A stretch of 64,000 bases of DNA from Oscillospiraceae bacterium (GCA_017432615.1 JAFRIV010000039.1:1-64000); one strand, 5' to 3'. Counted from the stretch's first letter, positions 33,253 through 44,237 are shown. Notes: a model not told the origin generated them from the letters alone. Numbers and translations: made by a program.

Positions 33253-33780
33253 TTAAACGGTTTCCGGTTCCGGATAGTCGATTCCGAATGTTTCAACCGT
33301 CACCTTTTTCATAACCTGCGGCTGGCGCGGTCTGTCATTATAATCGGTACGAACGGCGGCAATCGCATCAACCACGTCCTGCCCCTCGATCACCTTTCCG
33401 AAAGCTGCATACTGCCCGTCAAGATGAGGGGAAAACTCGTGCATGACAAAAAACTGGCTTCCCGCAGAATTCGGTGCCATAGTCCGTGCCATGGACAGCA
33501 CCCCCTTCTCATGGCTCAGATCATTGCGGAAGCCATTAGCGCTGAACTCCCCTTTGATGCTGTAGCCCGGGCCGCCGGAACCGGTGCCTTTCGGATCACC
33601 GCCCTGGATCATAAAGCCGCTGATCACCCGGTGGAAGCACAGCCCGTCATAGAAGCCTTTTTTCACCAGGGAGATAAAATTGTTGACTGTATTCGGTGCG
33701 ACATCCGGGTACAGTTCCGCCTTAAAGACCCCGCCGTTTTCCATTTCAAACGTTACTACAGGATTGCTCATATCAGTCAT
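33253..33780 (-). CDS. cyclophilin-type peptidyl-prolyl cis-trans isomerase
   Basis: 175 residues, a single cyclophilin domain without signal peptide, so cytoplasmic. Key motifs are FHRVISGFMIQGGDPKGTG (about 54-72, catalytic Arg), GVLSMARTMAPNSAGSQFFV and FGKVIEGQDVVDAI. Catalyses proline isomerisation during folding. The start overlaps the smpB stop region by 8 bp, so it is cotranscribed with smpB, and ssrA follows 124 bp later. Confidence 0.93.
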   Translation of the reverse strand: MTDMSNPVVTFEMENGGVFKAELYPDVAPNTVNNFISLVKKGFYDGLCFHRVISGFMIQGGDPKGTGSGGPGYSIKGEFSANGFRNDLSHEKGVLSMARTMAPNSAGSQFFVMHEFSPHLDGQYAAFGKVIEGQDVVDAIAAVRTDYNDRPRQPQVMKKVTVETFGIDYPEPETV

Positions 33781-34243
33781 AATTCCTTTCTTTCATTGCT
33801 CTTTCGATACTGCGTCTGGATTCCTGCTCGGCTGCGCTGTCCCGTTTATCATGGAGTTTTTTCCCCTTGCACAGGCCAACCTCCACCTTTACTTTGCCGT
33901 CTTTAAAATAAAGGGAAAGAGGAATCAGCGCGTTCCCATCCTGCATGACCCGGGCATTGAGTTTCATGATCTCCCGCTTGTGCATGAGAAGCTTTCTCGG
34001 CCGGACCGGATCTTTATTGAAGATATTCCCGTGCTCATAAGGGCTGATGTGCATCCCCCGCACAAACAGTTCCCCATCCTTCACGGTGCAGAAAGCATCC
34101 TTCAGATTTACCTGGCCGGCACGGATGGATTTGACTTCTGTACCAGCAAGAGAAATACCTGCTTCATATCTGTCAAGGACAAAATACTCATGAAAAGCTT
34201 TCCGGTTCGCCGCTATTTCTTTTTTTCCCTGTTGTTTCGGCAT
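33773..34243 (-). CDS. smpB: SsrA-binding protein SmpB
   Basis: 156 residues, normal length. Motifs: NRKAFHEYFVLDRYEAGISL, GTEVKSIRAGQVNLKDAF (about 35-52), ISPYEHGN and the basic tail GKKLHDKRDS...RRSIERAMKER that enters the decoding centre. Binds the tmRNA encoded about 650 bp downstream on the same strand. Confidence 0.97.
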   Translation of the reverse strand: MPKQQGKKEIAANRKAFHEYFVLDRYEAGISLAGTEVKSIRAGQVNLKDAFCTVKDGELFVRGMHISPYEHGNIFNKDPVRPRKLLMHKREIMKLNARVMQDGNALIPLSLYFKDGKVKVEVGLCKGKKLHDKRDSAAEQESRRSIERAMKERNYD

Positions 34244-34309
34244 GGCAGTATCCTTTTTATTCAGCTGGAAGATATCTTAGCATAAAACGGAAAAAAAGAA
34301 AAGAATATT

Positions 34310-34338
34310 TTGTAAATCCTGGACCTGTGTGGTATGAT
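34310..34338 (+). promoter_or_regulatory. sigma-A promoter of the RlmI-like gene
   Basis: TTGTAA (34310-34315), 17-bp spacer, TATGAT (34333-34338), 27 bp before the ATG. Confidence 0.7.
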
Positions 34339-34364
34339 GGTGAAAACAGCAGGAAAGAGGCCTT

Positions 34365-35594
34365 ATGAAAACAGAAAGAAGCTTTGCAAAAGCAATAGTC
34401 TCCTCCAAAGGGATGCGCTGGTCGGAAACCGGCCATCCCTGGATCTATGAAAGTGATGTAGAGAACGTTGACCCTACCGCAAGAGACGGAGAGATCGTCG
34501 ACGCTGTATCCGTAAACGGAAAATATCTCGGCTCCGGGTTTCTGAACAGGCACAGCAAGATCCGCATCCGCCTGCTTTCCCGCAATGCCAATGACCGCTT
34601 TGATGATGCTTTCTGGGAACGGCGGATCCGCTATGCGTGGGACTACCGTAAGCAGACGATGGGCAGCGACAGTTCCTGCTGCCGTGTTATTTTTGGGGAG
34701 TCGGACGGTTTCCCCGGCCTGACGGTGGATCGTTTTGAAAGCATTCTTGTCGCGCAGACGCTGTCTCTCGGGATCGAAAACGAAAAAGCCCGCATCTTCC
34801 CTCTGCTGGTAAAAGTTCTGCGGGAAGACGGGCAGGAGATCTGCGGTATTTACGAGCGGAACGATGTTCTTCTGAGAGAGCAGGAAGGGCTTCCTCAGGG
34901 GAAGGGCTGGTATGAACTGCCCGGAGAACAGCACCCGGATATGACCAAGACCACGATTTGTGAAAACGGCATCCTCTACACGGTAGATTTTGAGAACGGC
35001 CAGAAAACCGGCTTCTTCCTTGACCAGAAATACAATCGCCTTGCGTTATCCCGCATTGCGAAAGGGAGGACGGTTCTTGACTGTTTTACACACACCGGTT
35101 CCTTCGCGCTCAATGCCGCAAAAGGCGGGGCAAAAAAAGTGACTGCTGTAGACATCTCTGCCGCCGCCCTTGAAGCAGCCCGTGAAAATGCCTTCCGCAA
35201 CAGTCTCTCGGAGCAGGTGGAGTTTATTGAAGCGGATGTTTTTGAGTTCCTGACAGAGCTGGAAAAAAAGGGCGGGCATCCATACGATCTCATCATTCTC
35301 GATCCGCCTGCCTTCACAAAATCCAGAAGGACCGCTGCGAATGCCGAGCGCGGGTATAAGGAGATCAATTACCGCGCATTAAAACTGCTTCCTCGCGGCG
35401 GCTGGCTCGCCACCTGCTCCTGCAGTCATTTTATGCCTTCCGAACAGTTTGTGAAAATGCTGCATTCCGCCGCAGCAGACGCCAAAGTCAGCCTGATGCA
35501 GGTCGAGGCCAGACAGCAGGCGCCGGATCATCCGATCCTTTGGAACGTTCCGGAGACAGATTATCTGAAATTCTATCTCTTCCGGGTGGTGTGA
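34365..35594 (+). CDS. rlmI: class I SAM-dependent rRNA methyltransferase (RlmI-like, 23S rRNA m5C)
   Basis: 409 residues. N-terminal PUA domain (WIYESDVENVD, NGKYLGSGFLN; about 1-75), then a central EEHEA-like domain, then the methyltransferase core: SAM motif CFTHTGSFALNAA (about 240), VDISAAALEAARENA, DPPAFTKS (about 310) and the catalytic-cysteine region LATCSCSHFM. This matches RlmI/YccW, which methylates a cytosine of 23S rRNA; position-level specificity is inferred. Monocistronic, own promoter, terminator at 35698-35734. Confidence 0.85.
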   Translation: MKTERSFAKAIVSSKGMRWSETGHPWIYESDVENVDPTARDGEIVDAVSVNGKYLGSGFLNRHSKIRIRLLSRNANDRFDDAFWERRIRYAWDYRKQTMGSDSSCCRVIFGESDGFPGLTVDRFESILVAQTLSLGIENEKARIFPLLVKVLREDGQEICGIYERNDVLLREQEGLPQGKGWYELPGEQHPDMTKTTICENGILYTVDFENGQKTGFFLDQKYNRLALSRIAKGRTVLDCFTHTGSFALNAAKGGAKKVTAVDISAAALEAARENAFRNSLSEQVEFIEADVFEFLTELEKKGGHPYDLIILDPPAFTKSRRTAANAERGYKEINYRALKLLPRGGWLATCSCSHFMPSEQFVKMLHSAAADAKVSLMQVEARQQAPDHPILWNVPETDYLKFYLFRVV

Positions 35595-35697
35595 TCTTCC
35601 CCTGATTCCCGGCGTATTTGAACACCCGTCCGGAATGGTGCCGCGCTGCTTTGTCTCCGGCCGCTTCGATCCGATAACTTTGACACAAAGAAATATC

Positions 35698-35734
35698 AGC
35701 AAAAAAGGGCAGAGAATTTCTGCTCTTTTTTGCT
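35698..35734. terminator. bidirectional rho-independent terminator
   Basis: AGCAAAAAAGGGCAGA and TCTGCTCTTTTTTGCT pair almost fully around a five-base loop. Serves the convergent RlmI-like and dipeptidase genes. Confidence 0.85.
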
Positions 35735-35767
35735 GAGAAAAGAATTGTCCGAAACATCTTTTTAGGC

Positions 35768-37150
35768 TTAAAATTCCACTTCCTCCAGATTCAGAAGTGC
35801 GAGGATATAGATCTTCAGAGCTTCCAACAGTTCTGCTTTGGAAGCTGCTTCTTCCGCACCATGCATACTGCCGACAAATGCCGGGCGCGCCCTGCCTGAA
35901 TACTCCGGGCCGAACCCCACTGCATTCGGGAAGTCTCTGGAATAGGTTCCGCCTCCAATGGTAAATGGTTCCGCATCACTGCCGGTAACCGCGCGAAAGG
36001 CATCCATACAGGCACGGATCTCCGGGCACTCCGGTGACTTGTAAAAAGGCGGTGTATCCCGCAGGCACGATACTGCTGCCGCACCTTCAAAACAGGAAGC
36101 GAGCCCTGCCAGGATCTTCTCACCGGAAGTGGACGGAACATAGCGGCTGTCGAGCGACTGCCAGAGATATCCATCCCTGATTCCGATCATGCCGCTGATA
36201 ATCGTGAGCGGTGTAAAGCCTTCCGATTTCGCATCGATTCCAAGCGCACTGCCATCATATGTTTTATGGACAAGTGCCGCCGCTTCCGTAAACGAGCGCT
36301 CCTGCCCCGAAACAACGTGATTCTCCAGCAGATAGTCCAGCATCAGGCCGATCGCATTCCTGGTTCCTTTCGGCATGGAGGCATGACCTGCTATGCCATG
36401 CGCTGTCAGGTGCCAGCAATCTCCATCCTGTACGGCCTGCACCGTGTCTGTGCCGGATAAAGAATCCGCCCGGACAGTTGCTTCGCAGAGATCCGGCACT
36501 GCATTTACCGCTACCCCTCCGGAAATGGAGAGGATTGCCTCCGCTTTTGTCAGGGAGGTCATTTTCCCGTGCCAGATACCTTTTTCCCCGCATATCAGCG
36601 GGAAATCCGCATCCGGGCTGAAGCAGAACAGCGGTGCCGGATAATGAGTAAGATAATACTTTACATCCTGCATCCCTGTTTCTTCATTGGCGCCAAACAG
36701 GGCACGGATCGGATATCGAAGGTCGATCCCGCTGTCCTGAATAAACTTCAGGGCGTACATGCACACGACGGAAGGTCCTTTGTCATCGATAACGCCCCGG
36801 CCGAGGATATATCCCTCTCTCTCCCGCATGGTGAAGGGATCTGCCTTCCAGCCGTTTCCTGCAGGGACCACATCCACATGCGTGATCGTGGACAGATATT
36901 TATCGTCATCGCCGCCAATGACCGCATACCCGATCCTGTTCTCACAATTACGGGTCTTCAGGCCAAGTTCCCTGCATATAGCCAGGGCCTCATCCAAGGC
37001 TTTTTTCGGTCCCGGGCCGAAAGGTGCTTCTTCCTCCGGCGCCTCTTCTATGCTGTTTACTGAAACCAGACGTGCAATATCCCGGAAAAGATCATCCCGT
37101 CTGTCTTCCACAAAGCGATCGATTTCTAATAAAAGCTTTTCTCTATTCAT
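35768..37150 (-). CDS. M20-family dipeptidase (PepV/Sapep-like)
   Basis: 460 residues. Metal-site motifs: THVDVVPAGNGW (about 89), GRGVIDDKGP (about 116, bridging Asp), GANEETGM (about 153, Glu general base and ligand), SPDADFPL, and a C-terminal H in SMHGAEE. The inserted lid domain lies in the middle. Zinc or manganese dipeptidase of the cytoplasm, cleaving peptides brought in by transporters such as Opp. Spaced 18 bp from the preceding export gene. Confidence 0.88.
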   Translation of the reverse strand: MNREKLLLEIDRFVEDRRDDLFRDIARLVSVNSIEEAPEEEAPFGPGPKKALDEALAICRELGLKTRNCENRIGYAVIGGDDDKYLSTITHVDVVPAGNGWKADPFTMREREGYILGRGVIDDKGPSVVCMYALKFIQDSGIDLRYPIRALFGANEETGMQDVKYYLTHYPAPLFCFSPDADFPLICGEKGIWHGKMTSLTKAEAILSISGGVAVNAVPDLCEATVRADSLSGTDTVQAVQDGDCWHLTAHGIAGHASMPKGTRNAIGLMLDYLLENHVVSGQERSFTEAAALVHKTYDGSALGIDAKSEGFTPLTIISGMIGIRDGYLWQSLDSRYVPSTSGEKILAGLASCFEGAAAVSCLRDTPPFYKSPECPEIRACMDAFRAVTGSDAEPFTIGGGTYSRDFPNAVGFGPEYSGRARPAFVGSMHGAEEAASKAELLEALKIYILALLNLEEVEF

Positions 37151-37168
37151 TATTCAGCACCTGACCCA

Positions 37169-37639
37169 TCAAAAGAATGCAAAAATACCAAGCTTGGTGA
37201 TGACCGTCATCAATACCGCTGCAATGATAACGCCGAGAAACACACACGAAACTGCTTTTTGAAGTTTCATGTGCATCAGGGCCGCTACCAGAGAACCTGT
37301 CCAGGCGCCCGTTCCCGGAAGCGGAATGGCAACAAGGAGCACCAGCCCGAGCGCTCCGTATTTATCTACAGTTTCCTGTTTATCTGCCGCACGTTTTTCC
37401 AGAGAGGAAATAAAAGAGTCGATCTTTGGAAAATGCTCCCGCAGCCAGGCAAATACTTTTTCAATAAAAAGAATGATGAACGGCACAGGCAGCATATTGC
37501 CCAAAACGGCTGCAGTAACCGCCAGGCCGTAAGGCAGACCGGATACGATGCCGTACGGCAGACCGCCTCGCAGTTCCACAACAGGAACCATGGAAATGAG
37601 AAACGTCAAGATAAATTTTCCGAATGTAGTGGTGAACAT
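37169..37639 (-). CDS. small multidrug export family protein (COG2426)
   Basis: 156 residues, about four membrane segments. Motifs ELRGGLPYGIVSGLPYG near 22-38 and AIPLPGTGAWTGSLVAAL near 110-127 identify the Sm_multidrug_ex family, which is related to DedA-like proteins. Real substrate is not established for the family. AAGGAGG site; probably cotranscribed with the dipeptidase gene. Confidence 0.82.
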   Translation of the reverse strand: MFTTTFGKFILTFLISMVPVVELRGGLPYGIVSGLPYGLAVTAAVLGNMLPVPFIILFIEKVFAWLREHFPKIDSFISSLEKRAADKQETVDKYGALGLVLLVAIPLPGTGAWTGSLVAALMHMKLQKAVSCVFLGVIIAAVLMTVITKLGIFAFF

Positions 37640-37715
37640 TTTTCCTCCTTAAAAGCCTGCTGCGGGTTTTCTTTTCTGTTTGCAGGGAACGGCAGGCAAA
37701 AGTATACTGTTTTAT

Positions 37716-39257
37716 TCATGAAACAGGATCCGGCAGGCGAATAATCACGGTATCTCCCTCTATGCGAAGAGAATTCTTCCCCGGCCAGGTATCCATTTCA
37801 TCCATCAGCCTTGTTTCAAGCGCCGCGAGTTCCGATTCCTCAACAGGCTGATAATAATAGCCCGATATTTTATACAGGAAGATAGGGGCATACAGGTTGT
37901 CAAAAACCAGCGTTGACCGCAGCTGATGAGCGTTGACCTGGAGCTCACGGATATCCGTATCTCCGGAAGCGATGAGAGACTGATCCCCGCCGCCGAGGAA
38001 AGCGATCCGTCTTGCAGAGCCTTCGTCGAGCAGGTGGATCCTGGTAAGCATTTCGATTGCCGTCGTTCTGGAATGCTCCATGCACTGCTCCATCTTGTAG
38101 TAGCTTGCATTGGCCTGCAGGGAAAACCGAAAAACCAGAACGCCGAACAATACGGTCAAAAAACCTTTGATGATCGCAGAAGAGAGCTGCGAAGCAAGGA
38201 ACAGGGCAAACAGATAAAGCACGCAGAGGCTTTGCAACATCAGCATGTGATAACCTACGCCGGGGGAAAGATAAAGCCAGAAGCACGGAACAACCGGGAT
38301 GACCAGGAGACAGGCAAAAAACAAAATCAGTTCCAGCGGTTTTTTTGCGAGACGGGCTTTTACCGCAAAAAAAACAAGAAGGAAAACGAAAGAAACCAGA
38401 AAAACAATATTCAGAGCGGCATATCCCGTAAGCCCATGGGAAAAGATATTTCCACCCAAAAAGAACTGAAGGAGCAGCCTGATGTTTTCCTTCAGTGCCG
38501 GCATCAATGCGCCGGGATTGATCTTTCCTATATTGTCAATTCCCTGATATTCGGAAGCAGCGGCGTGCTGTACAAGCATGCATAATTTCCAGGCACCCAG
38601 GTACGCCAGCATTCCGCCTCCGTAAAGAACAACCTGGTTTCTGATCCACAGCCAGATTTCCCGTGCTGTATGGTCTGACGTCAGGATCTCCCGCAGAAAA
38701 TAGCAGATGCTGAGCATAAGGGCAAAAGATACATAAGCCTGATAGATCCCGCAGGAAAAGCACAGAAAGACAATCGCCAGTATGAAATGCAGCACCTTGT
38801 TATCGCCCATCCGGGAAAAATAAACTGCCAAAGCGGCAAACAGCATGGCTATCATATACCCGTCAGCGGTATATTCATAGAAAAAAGTATTGGTAATACA
38901 GGGGAAGGTAACCAGCAGCCCTCCTTCAAGAATGAGAACGATCGGATCACGAACAGCAAAGATCTCTGCTATGACAGCAGCCGTTATCCCGATCCAGAAA
39001 AGAGAGAGGAGACCATTCATCCACGGCAAATCGAAAAATCCTCCGATACCGCAAGCAACGGAAAGAAACCATCTGCCGAGTTCGATCGTGTTCTGTGTAG
39101 TATGTCCGTTGAAAAGAGCATCATGGTTGTAAAGCGTGTTGGTAAACTTATAGGTATGGGCAATCAGGCCGAAAAACAGGACAGCAAAAAATGCTGTTTT
39201 CCAGGTACGCTTTATTTTTTCCTGCCAAAAGGAAACCAGGCAATTGCGGTTATCCAT
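37716..39257 (-). CDS. GtrII-like glucosyltransferase domain membrane protein
   Basis: 513 residues with about ten to eleven hydrophobic helices. N-terminal motifs NHDALFNGHTTQN (acidic residue after the first helix), ELGRWFL and FFYEYTADGYMIAMLFAALA match the GtrII/DUF-type glucosyltransferases that modify surface polysaccharide or teichoic acid using lipid-linked sugars. The C-terminal ~110 residues are soluble. Followed 57 bp upstream on the same strand by a carbohydrate-deacetylase gene, suggesting a small envelope-glycan group. Confidence 0.75.
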   Translation of the reverse strand: MDNRNCLVSFWQEKIKRTWKTAFFAVLFFGLIAHTYKFTNTLYNHDALFNGHTTQNTIELGRWFLSVACGIGGFFDLPWMNGLLSLFWIGITAAVIAEIFAVRDPIVLILEGGLLVTFPCITNTFFYEYTADGYMIAMLFAALAVYFSRMGDNKVLHFILAIVFLCFSCGIYQAYVSFALMLSICYFLREILTSDHTAREIWLWIRNQVVLYGGGMLAYLGAWKLCMLVQHAAASEYQGIDNIGKINPGALMPALKENIRLLLQFFLGGNIFSHGLTGYAALNIVFLVSFVFLLVFFAVKARLAKKPLELILFFACLLVIPVVPCFWLYLSPGVGYHMLMLQSLCVLYLFALFLASQLSSAIIKGFLTVLFGVLVFRFSLQANASYYKMEQCMEHSRTTAIEMLTRIHLLDEGSARRIAFLGGGDQSLIASGDTDIRELQVNAHQLRSTLVFDNLYAPIFLYKISGYYYQPVEESELAALETRLMDEMDTWPGKNSLRIEGDTVIIRLPDPVS

Positions 39258-39313
39258 CTGATTTTTCCTTTCCTTTCAAATCACCGAGATCCCCGAGAGA
39301 AATCAGTATATGA

Positions 39314-40195
39314 TCAGGCTTTTTTCATTTTTATAAACATCTCTGCTTCGGAATCCCTGTGCGGGCTGAGAAAGAAAGCCATGTCATCGGCATTTGTTAT
39401 TCTTTTTATATCGTCCGTCTCTGTCACCTTTCCGGGGTGTGCCAGAAGTTCGACTCCGGCATTCCTCTTCGCCGCATATGTTTTTATCTTCGGCAGCAGA
39501 AAGCATGCTTTTTCATAGGTAAACGCATCTGACAGCAAAACACCGGTAAAAACTTTTTTCTCCATATTTTGGAGGCTGTCCCGATATTTTCTCAGATTTC
39601 TTTTTGCCAGCAAATGCAGTACAAGCATTTTTATGATATTGATCGGTTTAAAAGGTAGGAGATGCCGTGCATTCCTGATCAAAAGGCCGACAGGTTCATC
39701 CGGAATCCGAATATACTCGACGTCCAGCCCTTCCTCTTTGATTCCCTCCATCAGCGCATCAAATACCACCGGGATCATATGCCAATGAGCATGGCTGTCA
39801 ATACGGATCCTTTTGCCGTGTTCTTCACAGAAGCCTTTCAGGGTATTGATCTGCTCTATGATTTCCCGTTTTAACTGTTGCTTATAAAGTTTTCTTTTTC
39901 TGCCGTAGGAACTGAACAGAAGCTCGACAAACCGAAGGTTGAAATACCCGTCCTTATCTGTCAGCAGATCGACATTCTGTTGTTCGCTTTTGCTTTTCCC
40001 CTGCAAAAAATTTAAATGGACGGCAATGTCCAGATTGCCTGCAGAAGACTGGATCAATGCAAGGCACTGTTCCAGATCCTCCCCATTTGTCAGGATGCTG
40101 ACACCGTTTAAAGCGCCGCTTTGAAAACACCGCAGTATTCTCTCACTTTGCCCGACAAAAAGGCCAAAATCGTCTGCATGAAATTCTACTTTCAT
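39314..40195 (-). CDS. ChbG/HpnK-family carbohydrate deacetylase
   Basis: 293 residues from ATG 40195; an upstream TTG is less likely. The metal site appears as HADDFGL at about residues 5-11 and HAHWHM near 128-133, the DD/H/H pattern of YdjC-type enzymes that remove N-acetyl groups from chito-oligosaccharides or lipid-linked sugars. LLAHPGKVTE near 255 is also family-typical. The ribosome site is weak. Substrate unknown. Confidence 0.82.
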   Translation of the reverse strand: MKVEFHADDFGLFVGQSERILRCFQSGALNGVSILTNGEDLEQCLALIQSSAGNLDIAVHLNFLQGKSKSEQQNVDLLTDKDGYFNLRFVELLFSSYGRKRKLYKQQLKREIIEQINTLKGFCEEHGKRIRIDSHAHWHMIPVVFDALMEGIKEEGLDVEYIRIPDEPVGLLIRNARHLLPFKPINIIKMLVLHLLAKRNLRKYRDSLQNMEKKVFTGVLLSDAFTYEKACFLLPKIKTYAAKRNAGVELLAHPGKVTETDDIKRITNADDMAFFLSPHRDSEAEMFIKMKKA

Positions 40196-40275
40196 CTGTA
40201 TTCTAATCAAACCGGCAGGCGTCAGATCGTTATGCCGATTTCTTTCCCCTGTATTATACTAAATAAAACAATTCT

Positions 40276-41802
40276 TCAATTCGGCTGCCTGCTGCCTTTT
40301 GTATGTTTCTTTTCCGGCAAAGCATCCAACATGGAGCAATACAGGCGAATATACTCTTTTGCGGAACGTTCAAAGCTGAAATCCTGCGCCATGGCATTTC
40401 TGATCAAGAGATTCATGCGGTCCTTATCCTGATAACAGGAAAGTGCATAATGCACTGCTGCACGCATATCCCAGGCATCAAAGTTGGTAAAGGAGAAGCC
40501 GGTTCCTTCCCCGGTAAACTGATTATAAGGCTGCACGGAATCCTTCAATCCTCCCGTTTCCCGTACGATCGGCAGGCAGCCGTAACGCATGGCCATCATC
40601 TGGCTGAGTCCGCAGGGTTCAAACCTGGAAGGCATCAGGAAGAAATCACTGCCGGCATAGATCAGATGCGCCAACTCCTCGTTATATCCAATATAAGCCA
40701 CAAGGCGTCCTTTATATTTTTCTTCCTGTTCCCGCATGAAACGCTCATAACGGTAATCTCCGGTACCCAGCAGAACAAACTGAACGTTTTCATAATCCAT
40801 GATATCATCCAGCATGGTGATGATCAGTTCGAAGCCTTTCTGCTCCGTCATCCGTGTAACCATGGCAAGTACAGGCACATCGGCACGTTCTTCAAGTCCC
40901 AGCTTTTTCTGCAGGGCGGCCTTGCACTTCGCTTTGCCGTGCAGGTTTGCCGCGGTAAAATGTGCGGGAAGAAGCGGGTCCTTCATCGGATGAATATTTC
41001 TGGTATCAATGCCGTTGAGGATCCCGCTCAGTTCCGCAGAACGTGCATTCAATAACCCCTCGAGTCCTTCGGCGTAATACGGCATTTTGATTTCTTCCGC
41101 ATAAGTCGGGCTGACCGTGCTGATCCTGTCTGCGAATACACAGCCGCCTTTCAGGAAATCCGCGCAGCCATATAACTCCATATATTCGGGCGTGTAGAAT
41201 CGACTCTCAACTCCCAAAAGGTCCTGAACCAGACCGAACCAGAATTTGCCCTGATACGCAATATTATGAATCGAAAGCAAATACTTCACCTTTTCCTGCA
41301 GGCACCCGGGATATTGCGTACGTCCAAGCATCGGAATCATCGAAGCATGCCAGTCATTACAGTGGACGATGTCGGGGATAAACCCCAGGTTCGGCATCGC
41401 ATCCAGAACCGCCCGGCAGAAAAAGGCATACTGCTCCCCTTCTGCTTCTCCGCCCCGATAGATCCTGTCTCCGTAATAATACTCACTGTCGATCAGATAA
41501 ACCGGTACCCCGTCCAGATCCATTTTTTCGATCCCGCAGTATTGATGCCGCCAGCCAAGATCCACATAAAAATAAAAAAGATGTTCTACCCGGTCAGCAA
41601 AGCGTTCCTTGATACAGCGGTGATAGGGTGTGATGATCCGCGTATCCACGCCGAGAGACCGCAGTGTTTTTGGCAGCGAACCGACCACATCGGCCAGCCC
41701 GCCGGTCTTGGACAGCGGTGCACACTCTGCCGCTGCAAAGAGCACCTTGGGCAGTGATGTTCTGTTTTTTTCCGTGAGCATGCATTTAAATTCCTTCAGC
41801 AT
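40276..41802 (-). CDS. glgA: glycogen synthase GlgA (ADP-glucose type)
   Basis: 508 residues from the ATG with GGAGGG seven bases upstream. GT-B fold: KTGGLADVVGSLP near residue 24 (the KxGGL ADP-glucose motif), HCNDWHASMIPML (catalytic His), YGCADFLKGG, TRMTEQKGFELI and MPSRFEPCGLSQMMAMRYG (sugar-nucleotide Glu). Extends alpha-1,4-glucan chains with ADP-glucose. No other glg gene is adjacent. Promoter at 41864-41892. Confidence 0.94.
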   Translation of the reverse strand: MLKEFKCMLTEKNRTSLPKVLFAAAECAPLSKTGGLADVVGSLPKTLRSLGVDTRIITPYHRCIKERFADRVEHLFYFYVDLGWRHQYCGIEKMDLDGVPVYLIDSEYYYGDRIYRGGEAEGEQYAFFCRAVLDAMPNLGFIPDIVHCNDWHASMIPMLGRTQYPGCLQEKVKYLLSIHNIAYQGKFWFGLVQDLLGVESRFYTPEYMELYGCADFLKGGCVFADRISTVSPTYAEEIKMPYYAEGLEGLLNARSAELSGILNGIDTRNIHPMKDPLLPAHFTAANLHGKAKCKAALQKKLGLEERADVPVLAMVTRMTEQKGFELIITMLDDIMDYENVQFVLLGTGDYRYERFMREQEEKYKGRLVAYIGYNEELAHLIYAGSDFFLMPSRFEPCGLSQMMAMRYGCLPIVRETGGLKDSVQPYNQFTGEGTGFSFTNFDAWDMRAAVHYALSCYQDKDRMNLLIRNAMAQDFSFERSAKEYIRLYCSMLDALPEKKHTKGSRQPN

Positions 41803-41863
41803 GATAGTTCCCTCCGCATTGTTTCTGTCCTCTGCCGGCAAGCCCTTCCACAGATGATTTGTT

Positions 41864-41892
41864 ATTATAACAATAATTACGACAATTCACAA
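41864..41892 (-). promoter_or_regulatory. sigma-A promoter of glgA
   Basis: Minus strand TTGTGA (41892-41887), 17-bp spacer, TATAAT (41869-41864). Confidence 0.7.
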
Positions 41893-41940
41893 GAAGAAAT
41901 CGATAGGTGTCTTTGGAAATACCGGGTTTTCTGAAATTTC

Positions 41941-41969
41941 TTGACGCGTTTTCTCCTGTCTGTTATGAT
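41941..41969 (+). promoter_or_regulatory. sigma-A promoter of the KTSC-domain gene
   Basis: TTGACG (41941-41946), 17-bp spacer, TATGAT (41964-41969); 59 bp before the ATG at 42029. Confidence 0.8.
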
Positions 41970-42028
41970 AATATAGTCAGAAAGTGAAGCCACCCCAATG
42001 AAACTGATTGTATTACAGAGGAACAGAG

Positions 42029-42574
42029 ATGAGAAAACTGTTTTCGTTTTTGGCATCAGCAGTAACTATTCTTTTTCTGATCGCAGAATCGGCCGGTTCC
42101 GTTTTTGACCGGGAAACTCTATTCGGCTCTGATGACGCAGCGCAAGGCATTACACAAAATGCACCCTTCCCTGTTCAGGCCACCGATGCCCCGTATCTTT
42201 CCGGGCTGGGTAACATCAGCCTGAATGAAGCGATGGCTCAGTTCGGTTCGGAGGACGGCTCAGGCCTTTTCTCCCCGAACGCAGAAACAGTGCAGTCTGA
42301 CAGCATCCCGCTCCATGAAATCAGCGGCTCTGAGAAGATCAGTGCAGCCGGATATGATGCCGGCAGCAAGACGCTGGCGATACAGATGCGCAATTCCGGT
42401 GAAGTAAAGACTTATCTGGATGTACCTGAGATTCTGTATCAGAACTTTCTGAAATCCACCATCAAAGACAGTTTCTATACCCTGGCCATTGACGGCCGAT
42501 ACACGCAGGGCAGTTCTCTGCCTTCCGGGCAAAACACCGCAGGGGATAAAATCACGATATCCGTTATTCCGTAA
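42029..42574 (+). CDS. secreted protein with a C-terminal KTSC domain
   Basis: 181 residues from the ATG with GAGGAAC upstream. N-terminal signal peptide (RKLFSFLASAVTILFLIAESAG), then a polar, low-complexity stretch (about 25-100). A KTSC-like domain follows (about 100-165): ISAAGYDAGSKTLAIQM, then VKTYLDVPEILYQNFLKS. KTSC domains are usually short cytoplasmic or phage proteins with no proven function, so export is unusual. Single-gene unit. Confidence 0.65.
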   Translation: MRKLFSFLASAVTILFLIAESAGSVFDRETLFGSDDAAQGITQNAPFPVQATDAPYLSGLGNISLNEAMAQFGSEDGSGLFSPNAETVQSDSIPLHEISGSEKISAAGYDAGSKTLAIQMRNSGEVKTYLDVPEILYQNFLKSTIKDSFYTLAIDGRYTQGSSLPSGQNTAGDKITISVIP

Positions 42575-42595
42575 CCGGCTGATTCTCCAGGAATG

Positions 42596-42643
42596 AAAAA
42601 CACTTTCGAAAACTGCAGTGCTGCAGAATCGAAAGTGTTTTTT
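42596..42643. terminator. bidirectional rho-independent terminator
   Basis: AAAAACACTTTCGA and TCGAAAGTGTTTTT form a perfect 14-bp outer stem around a 19-base loop holding a second small palindrome (CTGCAG). Between the KTSC gene and guaB, which converge. Confidence 0.85.
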
Positions 42644-42676
42644 CTTGTGTCCTACGGGCAGTATGACAAAGAGCCT

Positions 42677-44179
<1,503 letters not shown>

Positions 44180-44206
44180 TCAGTTACCGTTGGAAAAATA
44201 TAGTAG

Positions 44207-44237
44207 AAGGTCCCTGTTTTTTCACAGAGACCTTTTT
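44207..44237 (-). terminator. hairpin between the DUF937 gene and guaB
   Basis: AAGGTCcCTGT (44207-44217) pairs with ACAGaGACCTT (44224-44234). Positioned to end the leftward DUF937 transcript just before guaB. Confidence 0.55.
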
